From Takifugu bimaculatus (Eukaryota; Chordata; Actinopteri; Tetraodontiformes; Tetraodontidae): 64,000 nucleotides of DNA. Both the position numbers and the translations under genes were made by a program. Where the stretch lies: NCBI GenBank assembly GCA_004026145.2, contig CP034986.1, positions 10,129,586-10,193,585 of the forward strand, written 5' to 3'. Below the pieces are notes generated by a model that did no database searches, was not told the DNA's origin, and saw only the letters and a program-made list of their open reading frames with translations. Below, in pieces: positions 12,901 to 24,119 of the stretch (position 1 is its first letter; each line of letters opens with the position of its first letter).

Positions 12901-13410
12901 TCATAGATTCAGTTGTTCGCACCAGTTGTCAAAGATGAGTTTTGCTGTTGTGGGGGTCCAATGGATGTTGTCTTTTTCTGTGATGAAAGTGTGGAATTTC
13001 AAACTATTGAGTAATATGTTGTCATGGCATTATTGATTATTGATATCAGGTTGTCTAGTTGTGTCTATATTATCTGAATACGGTAGTTAAGAATGGGAAA
13101 ATAGATGTCTGCGTTGGGGATGGTCAGCTTGGAAGCGCGGAATAATGCCTTTAATTGTTTGAGTGTAGTTTGTCTCGGGTCCTGGTCTCTGTTATTCATC
13201 CCCAAGGCAAAAACTACAATTTTGATATTAGGATTGGGGGGGGGGACTTTTGGCAGACTTTTAGAAAATGATAAACATTAGCTCCAGGGTAACTGTCTAC
13301 TTGTATGTTTGGATTGGTGTGTCCAGGGATGCAATTAATGTTTGAGTCTCCCAGGATGAGGACTGGTCTTCTGCCTTTGAAGACCCAGTCCTGGATTTTG
13401 CGGTTGGGTC
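12901..13410 (-). pseudogene. SGNH/GDSL-hydrolase-like domain of a repeated element
   Basis: Read on the minus strand, broken frames give, in order, VLILGDSNIN (block I, catalytic Ser in GDS), IQVDSYPGANVYHF, VVFALGMNNRDQD (block III, Asn), then KDNIHWTPTTAKLIFDNW (block V, the DxxH His), ending EQLNL-stop at 12,901. These are the S, G, N and H blocks of SGNH hydrolases in the expected order. A run of ten G near 13,237-13,246 shifts the frame, one in-frame stop (near 13,065) follows NYRIQII, and a further frame change precedes the last block, so it is not translatable. Similar ORFs are recalled from multi-copy fish sequences, so a transposon origin is inferred, not shown. No polymerase or integrase was seen nearby. 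Confidence 0.6.
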
Positions 13411-14019
13411 TGGCTATGTGGTAATTTGGCCTTTAGGTGGTCTTACTGGGGAGTGTTGTATGTTGAGGCGGGGGACGGAGTAGGGATGGGCAATTGTCTC
13501 CTGGCTCTGGAGAAGTGGCTGCAGGGGATGAAAGAGATGGAGGGGAAAAGGTGCAAGTTAATTTGGAGTCAGTGGGTGTGCTGGTGCTCTGGGGCTGATG
13601 ATCAAACAATGCAGACCACCCTGATGTTTGTGTGGGGTAGGAGGCTCAGAAAGGGTGGTCTGGCAGTTGGACCCGGTCATCATTTTGGCCTGCTTCGGCC
13701 TGCATTGTGATGAGGTAAATAACTCAATCAGATCCACCTGGGCACCAGTGGAAGGTAGCTATGGGAGGTTAGGGTTAACCCTAACCCTAAGAGGGGAGGA
13801 TCTTGTCTGGTAAGAAGACAGAAACCTTTGAATGGGAACTATATGTGATTGATCTAGGGTCCTTTGTATTCGTAAGTGTGGTCGGGTTAGGGTTAGGTGA
13901 TTTTCTGTTGCTCTTGTGAGTGCTTTGGGTGTGGTGGAAATTATTTTATCAGGTTGTCTAGTGGTGAGGGGATTGGTGGGGAGAATGGGTAAAATGGCGG
14001 GCACTGAGTCTTCTTTGGG

Positions 14020-14860
14020 TTAGGAGTTAGGGTAAGTACTGGGATAGGGTTAGGGTTGGTACTGGGAGAGAGGGTTAGGGTTAGTACTGGGTTAGGGTTG
14101 GTTAGGGTTTAGGATTAGGGTTAGTACTGGGGAGAGGGTTAGGGTTAAAGTTAGTACTGGGAGAGGATTAAGGTTAGGGTTAGTACTGGGAGAGAGGGTT
14201 AGGGTTAGTACTGGGAGAGAGGGTTAGGGTTAGTACTGGGAGAGAGGGTTAGGGTTAGTACTGGGAGAGAGGGTTAGGGTTAAGGTTAGTACTGGGAGAG
14301 GATTAGGGTTAGGGTTAAGGTTAGTCCTGGGAGAGGGTTAGGGTTAAGGTTAGTACTGGGAGAGGATTAGGGTTAGTACTGGGAGAGGATTAGGGTTAGG
14401 GTTAGTACTGGGAGAGGGTTAGGGTTAAAGTTAGTACTGGGAGAGGATTAAGGTTAGGGTTAGTACTGGGAGAGAGGGTTAGGGTTAAGGTTAGTACTGG
14501 GAGAGGGTTAGGGTTAAGGTTAGTCCTGGGAGAGGGTTAGGGTTAAGGTTAGTACTGGGAGAGGATTAGGGTTAGTACTGGGAGAGAGGGTTAGTATTGG
14601 GAGAGAGGGTTAGGGTTAGTACTGGGTTGGGGTTGGTTAGGGTTAGGGTTTCGGGTTAAGGTTAGTACTGGGAGAGAGGGTTAGGGTTAGTACTGGGAGA
14701 GAGAGTTAGGGTTAGTACTGGGAGAGAGGGTTAGGGTTAGTACTGGGAGAGAGAGTTAGGGTTAGTACTGGGAGAGAGGGTTAGGGTTAGTACTGGGAGA
14801 GAGGGTTAGGGTTAGTACTGGGAGAGAGGGTTAGGGTTAGTACTGGGAGAGACTTCTGCT
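14020..14860 (+). repeat. TTAGGG-like minisatellite, AGTACTGGGAGAGAGGG units
   Basis: Units of about 26 bases, GGGTTAGGGTTAGTACTGGG plus AGAGA, are repeated about 30 times with variants (AGGATTAGGG, TTAAGGTTAG). The units are more regular than in the other telomere-like arrays, which suggests recent expansion. Confidence 0.9.
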
Positions 14861-14869
14861 CTGTTCTAT

Positions 14870-15404
14870 TGTTTGTAAAGAAATCAATTAACAACCAATG
14901 CAAACATGAGACCTGCTGGTTTGGATTTTTGGGTGGGTTGCAACCCTCCATATAAAGTACGCCTTTCATCCTCATCATCTGTGGTCAGACATAGTTAAGA
15001 TTTTTTTCAAACTGATGCTCAATCACATGTTAATATCATTGGATTTTTAGTGCTTGGCTACTGGTACTGGGCCAGAAGTAAAACCAGACTGAGGATGAGC
15101 CATAGAACCAGTAGATGAGATGTGACCAATAGAATTGCTACTGGGTACAGGTGACAACTGGATCTCCGCAGAGCTGTGGGATCATCCCCTGCCCCTTCCA
15201 TACAAACTGGAAGCCAGAAGCGAGTGTAACAACCCAACATCTGGCCCCAGGACAGACGAGACCTGGAGGAAGAATGTAAGATGGAGAAGAAAGACAGAGG
15301 GAGAAAGGAAACAAATCAGAAAGTTCAACAGAAAATTTACAAAATGTGATGGTGTGTGAGGAGGATGAGGAGACGAGGAGGAGGGGAGCAGCACAAACAC
15401 AAAC
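14870..15404. other. stretch just 3' of the last inpp4b exon seen
   Basis: The terminal inpp4b exon would be expected here or further left. No codons resembling the family C-terminus (PPEGTYGK-type ending) were found on the minus strand. A purine-rich run lies at about 15,270-15,390. Confidence 0.4.
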
Positions 15405-17561
15405 CTTCTCATGCAGTCAAGTGCAATGTTGAAGTGGTGTTGGCCCAGCATATGGAATTCCTGCAACAATGTGCATTGTTCAAGTGTGAGCGACATGGCT
15501 GTGCGGTCCTCCGCGCTCTTACAGCTGGTCAGGCGGACGCCATTCACTGCATGACACACCTGGGTCACAGATGGATTACAGGTAACAGAGACACCGGTGC
15601 TGAGTGCTTTTTGATGAATGATTGAAAGCAGTCCAAGTTCACCATGAGGTCTAACATCAGAATTTTTCTGTAAACATAAACTCTCAAAAGCTGGATTTTC
15701 TTTATGTAATTGACCTTGATGAAATGATTTGCAATTGTATAAAAAGTGTTTTGTTCCCATTACAATCTTTGACTAATTTGAATGTTGCTCCAACATTCTT
15801 CAATGCTGCTAAATTTAGAGCATACCTCAGGGTTAGGGTTAGAGTCAGAGCTAGGGCAGACCTGGGCAAATTACAACATGTGAGGCTTTCTAATCCGGCA
15901 CACCTAACTTGTTCAAACGATATTCAAAAATATATTTATTATTAAATTGCATTCATTTTGGTCTTAATCCAGCCCCAATCAACTTAGAACTTGTTTCTTC
16001 AGTTTCCATGAGGACTGTTTTTTTTGCAGTTTTCAAGAGTATAACATCAGCTGCCACCCTGCAATTAAGATTGGTGACTATGCTAGTAAGCAAGAAATTA
16101 ATGCATTTATTAAATAATTTGTACAATAAGCCTAACATATTAATGCTTTGCTGCCTGTAAACCTTTTAGAAATTGGCTTTTACATGTCAATAACATTATC
16201 AATCAATCTTTATTCATATAGCATCTGTCAAAATTCTTTAGGGTTAGGGTTAGCTAACCCAATCCCAATAACATTAGTTCACTTAAACAATCCATCTGCA
16301 CCTGGGCGACCCCCCTATCAATTTACAAAAGTCAGTGTGGCCAACCGGTCAGAAAGGTTGCCCACCCCTGGGTTAGGACTTCTCTGTGAATATTTTAGAT
16401 TTCCATTCACGCCTGAAAATGTTTTATCCAAAATGGCTCATTGATAATCACCAGCTTTAGAGGCTAAACTTGATGAGATTGTCATTATAGATTACTGCTA
16501 ATTTCAAAAGCCTTAGCTAATGTAGCCACAGTTTCCTCTACTGCTATTTGGTGAAAGACTAGTGTTATTATCTAGTGTTACCATAGCAGAAAGCCGTAGA
16601 ATGTCCCCACTCTTTCTGCTCTGGGATTCAACACTGCATTCCAAAGAATCAAGCAAGTCCAACAGTGACCTGGAACCACCTGAGACAACACGGTCAGAGC
16701 TGAGTCACTATAAAATTTAGTGAAATATATGTATTTTCACGTAAAGCAACAAATTAAATGAGCAGTGGTGCACAATACTGTTTACAATCATAATTCTAAT
16801 CTCAAAGTTTAGATTTTGAATAATGTAAAGAGAATCTAAAATGAATTCATTAAGTTTGTGTGAATCAGGTGTTAGCCAAGCATTGTACCAATGTTGGGCA
16901 GCTCATCTCTCAGTGAGTTACAGTATGAACGAAGATGTTGGCAGCTCTGGAGGTTTATGCGTTCCTGCAGAGAAGTATTGCCATTCCTGAAAGTAGAAGA
17001 CAGATCCATCCATTGTGCTTTAAGAAATGAAGTCAGTTCACAACTTTTGGTAATTTTTCTGGGATCAAAACGGGTCAAAATTCAAAATGATACTTGTAGC
17101 TATGCGTCTAAAGCTTGCACGTGTGTATATACCTGTCAGTGACACTCTGACACTGGTTCCACAATCCAATTCCAATGTTGAAAAAAACGGGATGAATTTG
17201 TATCATACTCCCAGCTTTCAGTTCCCATGGCAACAACACAAAGGTGTCTGATAGCACTGGAACCTGGACCACTAAACTACCCCTGAATCAAGAAAAACAT
17301 CATGACAACAGTACGCTGTGTGCCTCCGTGTGTGTGTGTGTGCGTGCGCTCGCGCCTCTCACCACATTCCACTGAGTGTCGGCAGGAGGTCTTCTGGTTC
17401 TTCTGTTTTCGCCTCAATGAGGGTGAATGTAACGTCCCTCAGGTCAGCCACACCCACTTCCATGTCCTCCAAGATTGCTGCCTCCTCACCTTTGAAGACA
17501 GCATCTTAGTTCGTGATTAAACCCAAAAGAGTCAAAGGGTTAGAGGGTTATGTCGGAACAC

Positions 17562-17627
<66 letters not shown>

Positions 17628-20600
17628 CATAGTTGCTAAGTAGACCCTGAAACTGGACCAGAAGTCCCACTGTCTGAAGCTGTTGCAGGAAACCCGGCTG
17701 ATTCAGAGCTCTGTGCAGTTTCAGTGTGATGCCACACACGGCAGCAGACAGCTGACAGACAGAAACTCTTGAGAAGTAATTCAGTTGTTGTCAAATACGC
17801 TGACATACTTTCAAAGTGCCAGTGTAGGCAAAGACAGATATGAGCTAAGCTAAGCTACATAGCTACACAATCTAATAATTGTTAACCACAATTCAGTCTC
17901 ACTGCCTGGCTGAAGACAGCATGACGTCTTTGGAGAAGCTCTGGAAATCCATGAGGTGCATTTGAAGGCAATGACCTCTGCAGGAGAACAAACATCACTG
18001 CAGTTCGGACTTCACCCAGCGCCTCCCGCACACAGTCCCGAAATGTGACCACAAGGGGAAGCAGCAGCTCCTGCCAGGAGGAAGAAGCTGGAGGAGACAC
18101 AAGAATAAGAGAATGTGTTTTAGATCCCACTTTACAGATCATATCTAAAATTCTACAGACAAATGGGACCAGACTCTGATCCAGAAGAGGATTTTGGAAA
18201 CATTTAGAAAAATATTTGTGCACTATAGTTTGACTTTTCTCTCAAAAAGTCATATGAATTTCTAGATAAAAATATTTTGCCTAATTCAAATATTATCTTC
18301 TACAAATCAAATTTGTGTCTCTGAAACCTCGTCCTGAGTTTGGGCCTCCGTTTGCTGATGTCATCTGCTGAACTGGATCCTCTCTTGCCACCAGGCGGTT
18401 GCTCATGATGGTGATGCAGTGGAGGCTTCTGACTACATTAGCCCACATGCTGTCCTACACACACATGCACACACACAAAAGAATTTACACACTACTGTCA
18501 TGACAAAAGAGAAACATCATGACTCACCCATCCATTCTGCTCACATTCTAAGGTCCACTGGATGTCACCGTGAGGATGGCTTTACCTGACTGCTTGTTGT
18601 GATGTCATGTGACACGTGACTGTGATCAGGTGCAGGGGTCTTGTGGATCTCCAGCAGGGCCCTTTTCACCAGTTCGTCATTGAGTGTGTGAACAAACAGC
18701 TCTGTCTAAAGGAAGGGAAACTAAAATCAAGTTTTTTATGATCCCATCCAGTGGGTGACATGCTTCAGGTGGAGAAAGGCTATTGGCTATGTGGTCTATG
18801 TGTCGAGGTGACTAAGCAAGATACTTAACCCAACAAATCTGTGTTGTCACTGCTGCAGTATATAACCGTCAGTGTCAATGGATGCAGGAATGGATGAGTG
18901 GATCTCTTTCTTTTACTCCTCTCCTCACCTGCTGTTTGAAGCTGTCCATCACCTCGAGCAGCCGGTCAGTGTTCAGCTCCAGGGAGACGGACAGCAGCTC
19001 CTCAGCAAGTCCAAATAACAGTGGTTGCAGCATCATCAGACTGGACAGCAGCTCTGTGACTCTGGAGAGCTCCTGGGGCGAGTAATCCATGGAGCTGCAG
19101 TGACACCAAGAGTTAACATGTGGATGCATCGCTCACCTGGAGCTGATGCACTCACGCTAACATCACTTTTCCTGATGTGGTTGAAGCATGGGTGTTCTTC
19201 TGTTCATCACACCGACAGTGAAGGTGTGTCAGCCAGACCATTGTTGCTGTAAACTAGTGTTTTAACCAACAAAGGTAGCAAGAACCATGTCATTTTAAAA
19301 GCTAGCCAGGCTTTAAGAAAAGGTCCTGAATTATACAAATTGCAACAAACATCTAGATTTATTGATCACCCTGGGCCGTGATTCAAGGGGTTCATATGTA
19401 ATAACAACATTTTGAGTGTTGTGAAAGTAATATGGTTGTGCACATGTGTGAACAACCTTGCTGTGACAAAGTGCACATCTTCCAAGCATGCCATGAGGGA
19501 GAAGAATCCACACTTTAGGGTAAAATATGGGCTTGGACATGGCACAGTTCTGTAGTGTGAGTGGGCTCCGAGTTTAGATCCTGTAGGTACACATGTGGAG
19601 GCCATTTACACTGTTTTTGCCCTCTGCCTGGTTGCACATCTGCAGGGAGGTTCGGCCTTTGGGAGGGGGAGCTGAATGCAAGCAGTTTAGATTAAGGACA
19701 TGCTTGGGCAAGGACACTTTCAGAGTATAAAAATGGTAACTTAGCCTCTGTGGGATTAAAAAGCAACGGCTGTTCTTCTTGGATACGAGTGCTGATGTCT
19801 TTCGGTTACACTAGAAATCCTTTGTTAAAGTATAAATATCGATTTGCATAATTTACTTTTTTTTGTGAATTTTACGTCTTTGAAACCTTTTATAGATGTT
19901 CGTCTGAACTGAATCAGACCTAAGTCACACTGGTCATGCTGTTTTTTCCTGGAATAATGTGGATATAATTCTTATATCTGTGACTGAATGGGAGGTCTCT
20001 AAACTGTTGCTCATGGGCAACGTTGGTGAGTGTCTGTCAACAGTCGCCAATTGGTCAGTAGGAGAGTGAAGCTGGACTCATTCTGGGTCAGCAAACATCT
20101 GTTTGGACTCCTCCCTAATGTTCCCCCCCCCCCTTCTGTTTCTTGCCTGTGTGTCCCTTGTCTGTCTATTTCCAGGCTGGGTGGGGCTGCTTCCTGGTTC
20201 ATTGCCATCATGGGATCTACACACCTGCAACTCATCCCGAGATAATCATCTAGATCGGCTTCCTGTTTGAAAAGACTGGTCCACGCTTCCATCTTTGCCA
20301 ATTCTTTGTTTAACCTTCCGTGGTTCAGCTTGGTTCCTGAACTCTGTATGTGTTTGATTCCTGCAGACCGTCCATTCAGACACCTGTTCACCTGTCCAGA
20401 CACCTGTCCAGACACCTGTTCACCTGTTCAGACACCTGTTCACCTGTCCAGACACCTGTTCAGACACCTGTTCACCTGTCCAGACACCTGTTCACCTGTC
20501 CAGACACCTGTTCAGACACCTGTTCACCTGTCCAGACACCTGTCCAGACACCTGTTCACCTGTTCAGTCAGTTGGTCAGTCTCAGTCAATCTTTATTTAT

Positions 20601-23600
20601 ATAGCGTCTTATACAATCAAAATTGTTTCAAGGCGCTTTCCAGAATCCCAGGGCCTGACCCCAGACAAGCAACAGTGGCAGGAAAAACTCCCCTTTAACA
20701 GGAAGAAACCTGGAGCAGGACCAGGCTCATGTAGGGGGACCCTCCTGCTGATGGGGGGGCTGGGTAGAGAGGAGAGGAGAGGAGAGGAGAGGAGAGGAGA
20801 GGAGAGGAGAGGAGAGGAGAGGAGAGGAGAGGAGAGGAGAGGAGACACCTGTTCAGACACCTGTTCACCTGTTCAGACACCTGTTCACCTGTCCACCTAC
20901 CCGTTCACCTGTCCAGACACCCGTTCACCTGTCCAGACACCCGTTCACCTGTCCAGACACCTGTTCACCTGTCCAGTCACCTGTTCAGACACCTGTTCAC
21001 CTGTTCAGACACCTGTTCACCTCTCCAGTCACCTGTTCAGACACCTGTTCACCTGTTCAGACACCTGTTCACCTCTCCAGTCACCTGTTCACCTGTTCAG
21101 ACACCCGTTCACCTGTCCAGACACCTGTTCACCTGTCCAGTCACCTGTTCAGACACCTGTTCACCTCTCCAGTCACCTGTTCACCTGTTCAGACACCTGT
21201 TCACCTGTCCAGACACCTGTTCACCTGTCCAGTCACCTGTTCAGACACCTGTTCACCTGTTCAGACACCTGTTCACCTCTCCAGTCACCTGTTCACCTGT
21301 CCAGACACCTGTTCACCTGTCCAGACACCTGTTCACCTGTTCAGACACCTATTCAGACACCTGTTCACCTGTTCAGACACCTGTTCACCTCTCCAGACAC
21401 CTATTCAGACACCTGTTCACCTGTCCAGACACCTGTTCACCTGTCCAGACACCTATTCAGACACCTGTTCAGACACCTGTTCACCTGTCCAGACACCTAT
21501 TCAGACACCTGTTCAGACACCTGTTCAGACACCTGTTCACCTGTTCAGACACCTGTTCACCTGTTCAGATACCTGTTCACCTGTTCAGACACCTGTTCAC
21601 CTGTCCAGACACCTATTCAGACACCTGTTCACACACCTGTTCACCTCTCCAGACACCTATTCAGACACCTGTTCAGACACCTGTTCAGACACCTGTTCAC
21701 CTGTTCAGACACCTGTTCACCTCTCCAGTCACCTGTTCAGATACCTGTTCACCTGTTCAGACACCTGTTCACCTGTCCAGACACCTGTTCGTGCCACCCA
21801 GCCTGCTCCCACCGCACTACAGAGTTTTCCAACTTTAGTTCTTTGTGGGATTCAGTTTCCACATTTTCAGTAAAGACTTTTCGGTTCAAATCTACTCAAT
21901 CCTGTGTGTCTGCTTTGGGGGTTCAATTTGCATTCTGAGGTTCGTAACAACATCTAAACACAAGAAGTGAAGACAAATCATGTAAAACACAGTGTAGAGA
22001 ATAAAAGAATGACAGATACAGAAACAAAGAAAAGAAGGAAAGAGATAAAGGAGAGCAAAACCTTTCTGCACGATCAGCCGTTTTCGCCACAAGTCTGCTC
22101 AGGCCACCACGTCTGAACGACTGGTGATGATCAGCTGGAGCACCAAAGGTAATCACCTCGTAACATTCACCTGTAGCAGTGAGAGAGGGAAAGAGAGAGG
22201 CGAGGTGGAAACTGGTATAAAACCTTTTGGTTCGTAATCACTGGTAGACATGCTACGGACAAGACATCATGCTAGTAGGCTTTACACTCCAGTTTGCAGA
22301 TCAGGGGTCTGGCTGGTTAAGAACGATGGAAAGATTGTTGAGAAAGAAGCAAGGAGTTAGGGTAAGAAAAGAAGTGAGGGGCTAGAGTTAGGGATCGAAT
22401 ACTGTTGGGGGAAGAAGCTTGGATCCCCACTTTTAAAAAAGAAAAAGGTGATGTTTACTTATGTTGTCTGAAGTGATGACTTCCATTCTCTGAGAGTGGA
22501 GGTTGGTCGGAACAAACTGGAGATATTTGTCACATTTACTGTTGCTCGACTTCAGACAGCATGATGCTGTGAATAAAACAAAACGCTATTATTGTAACAC
22601 AGCAGAAAAACGGTACTTTGCATCTGCAAATCTCTGTATGAACAGTTTTATTTTTTCCAACTGAATTTTATTGTGGTTTTCTTATTTATTTGGCATAACC
22701 AAAACAACAGCTACACGTTATATCTGCCCATCATGGACCATGTTCTTCAACTGGCCAAGTACTAGTATTAGCATCAGTTAGCAGCAACAAGTTAAGATTT
22801 TTTTTCAGTAAGAAGCACTAACACTAAAGGAAAGAAAATATTTATATTTTCAAAATAAAATCTTAATCAAGGTTTCATTCACATAAGCAAATAAAGTCTT
22901 GATACAGGTATCAAAGAGGCTTCAATGTCAACATTAGCAACAACCCAAGTAAAGAGGTGAAGCCTCTTTGATACCTGTATCAGGACTTTAATAAAAAATG
23001 TCTAATTTTGTATTAGTTAATGTTATTAATTTTTAAGAGACTTAAAGTGTTTCAAAGATTTTTCAGATATCTAATAATATTTAGAAAATGTAGCCATATT
23101 CACCAGACAATCTGTCAAGCTCTACGAGTGTTTCCTGATAGGAGCCAATCAAGTGATTACAGTGTTTGATGACATCACAACGAAGGCATTCCCACTGAGG
23201 CGGCAGTTCACCAAGTTCCTTCATTTCCTGAATCCTGTAAAAAAGGTGAACAGAGGTTTGTCTCCAGCCCGAAATCAAGCTGAAGCTGTTCGTGGATGTG
23301 TCGCTGCAGATTTGGTGTGCCAGCAGCTGCAGTTCCTACAAGAGCTACTCCTGATATAAGTTTGGAGCCTCTTTGGAAAGTTCACCTGGTTAACTGCACC
23401 TGTCTGGTTTGACCTTGTCAGTGCACCTGAAAAACTACAGTCAACATAATTGAAGCTTCTGAGTTGAACTGCACCAAGGAGCATTCTCTCCTGGTTCAAC
23501 CATCCGGTGGCTGCTGTTACCGCCTTGTGATTGGTGGATTCCAGCGACGCTCCAGAGTGATGCGACAGGTTTGTGTTTAAACATACCGGGTGGCGTGCTC

Positions 23601-23710
23601 ACAGACAAGCACACTCAGCAGCTGTCTGGGTAAGGAGAAAGTGAGTGGTGTCTCTGACATCACCTCCCTCACTGTCAGCCATCTTTTGTCCTCAGACTGG
23701 AACCTGTACA
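15405..23710 (-). CDS. inpp4b: inositol polyphosphate-4-phosphatase type II (partial)
   Basis: Fourteen exons chain with agreeing phases: 23710-23587, 23234-23104, 22566-22459, 22170-22062, 19094-18929, 18705-18586, 18454-18328, 18087-17903, 17751-17628, 17489-17363, 17276-17133, 16986-16889, 16679-16582 and 15559-15405. They encode about 605 residues; human INPP4B has 924. The enzyme removes the 4-phosphate of PI(3,4)P2 and dampens PI3K-Akt signalling. Family landmarks include YRFQSEDKRWLTVREVMSE, IQEMKELGELPPQW, VITFGAPADHH, FNIGIG and the CX5R loop in VRLTSCKSAEDRTAMSLTLE. The loop reads CKSAEDR where I recall CKSAKDR, so a lysine is glutamate. The N-terminal C2-domain exons and the last exon (about 40 residues) were not recognised. 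The donor after 17,628 runs straight into a CA/TG microsatellite. Either the missing parts are too diverged or displaced to see, or this is a truncated copy. Confidence 0.88.
17562..17626. repeat. (TG/CA)n microsatellite at a splice donor
   Basis: About 30 TG units. On the coding (minus) strand it reads GTACAC(AC)n and begins two bases after the GT donor of the inpp4b exon ending at 17,628. Confidence 0.95.
20385..20575 (+). repeat. CACCTGTTCAGACACCTGTC minisatellite, left block
   Basis: Roughly ten units built from CACCTGTTCAGA and CACCTGTCCAGA, in an inpp4b intron. The array resumes after the interspersed element and simple repeat at 20,576-20,844. Confidence 0.92.
20576..20775. mobile_element. 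retroelement 3' tail interrupting the minisatellite
   Basis: The piece AATCTTTATTTATATAGCGT through GGCGCTTTCCAGAATCCCAG to AGGAAGAAACCTGGAGCAGG is recalled as a common interspersed fish repeat. It splits the CACCTGTT array. A degraded look-alike start (AATCAATCTTTATTCATATA) is at about 16,200. The family is not named. Confidence 0.5.
20776..20844. repeat. (GAGGA)n simple repeat
   Basis: About fourteen GAGGA units between the element tail and the resumed CACCTGTT array. Confidence 0.95.
20845..21795 (+). repeat. CACCTGTTCAGACACCTGTC minisatellite, right block
   Basis: About 0.95 kb of the same units as 20,385-20,575, with CTCTCCAGT and CTATTCAGA variants. The long open frame across it (395 codons) is a product of repeat periodicity, not a gene. 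Confidence 0.95.
22892..22990. repeat. near-perfect 33-nt inverted repeat (hairpin)
   Basis: Arm 22,892-22,924 (starts TAAAGTCTTGATACAGGTAT) pairs with 22,958-22,990 with one mismatch, around a 33-base spacer. It sits in an inpp4b intron. It could be a small foldback element or a precursor-like RNA hairpin. Confidence 0.85.
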
Positions 23711-24119
23711 CTGTACAAATTGGAGCACAGAGCAATTGGGATTGTCTGTGATGGACACATGCATGAAGGCCATCACAGAGATCTGGATCCTGCAGGACAG
23801 AAGAATGGTTCAATTTAACTTAAACGTCTTGCAGCCCTTTATACAAAGAAGTGCTCAGAACCCAGCTAAAAGCACTAACCCAAAGTGCAGTGACTCCCTC
23901 CTCTTCCTCGACCTTGTCTTCAAGAGTTTTTACTTCATTCTCCTTCTCTATCTGCATCTTTGCCTCTTCAGGTGTTTTCTCAACACTCTCTCGACTGAGA
24001 AAAATGGAAAAATCATTTTTGGTTTCAGCACAAATTAAGATTGCGACATGAACACTGGAAGTGATCAGCTCTGCAGGAAGGTGGAGCCAGTAGCCTCTTC
24101 ATCTGACTCCTAGCAACCT

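Noticed and set aside
20751..21938. 395-codon ORF
   Set aside because: It follows the period of the CACCTGTTCAGA minisatellite and has no family features.
23880..23994. Acidic exon-like stretch between good splice sites (RESVEKTPEEAKMQIEKENE) as an inpp4b exon
   Set aside because: Its phase (ending in phase 0) does not join the next inpp4b exon, which needs phase 1. No match to the family was seen.
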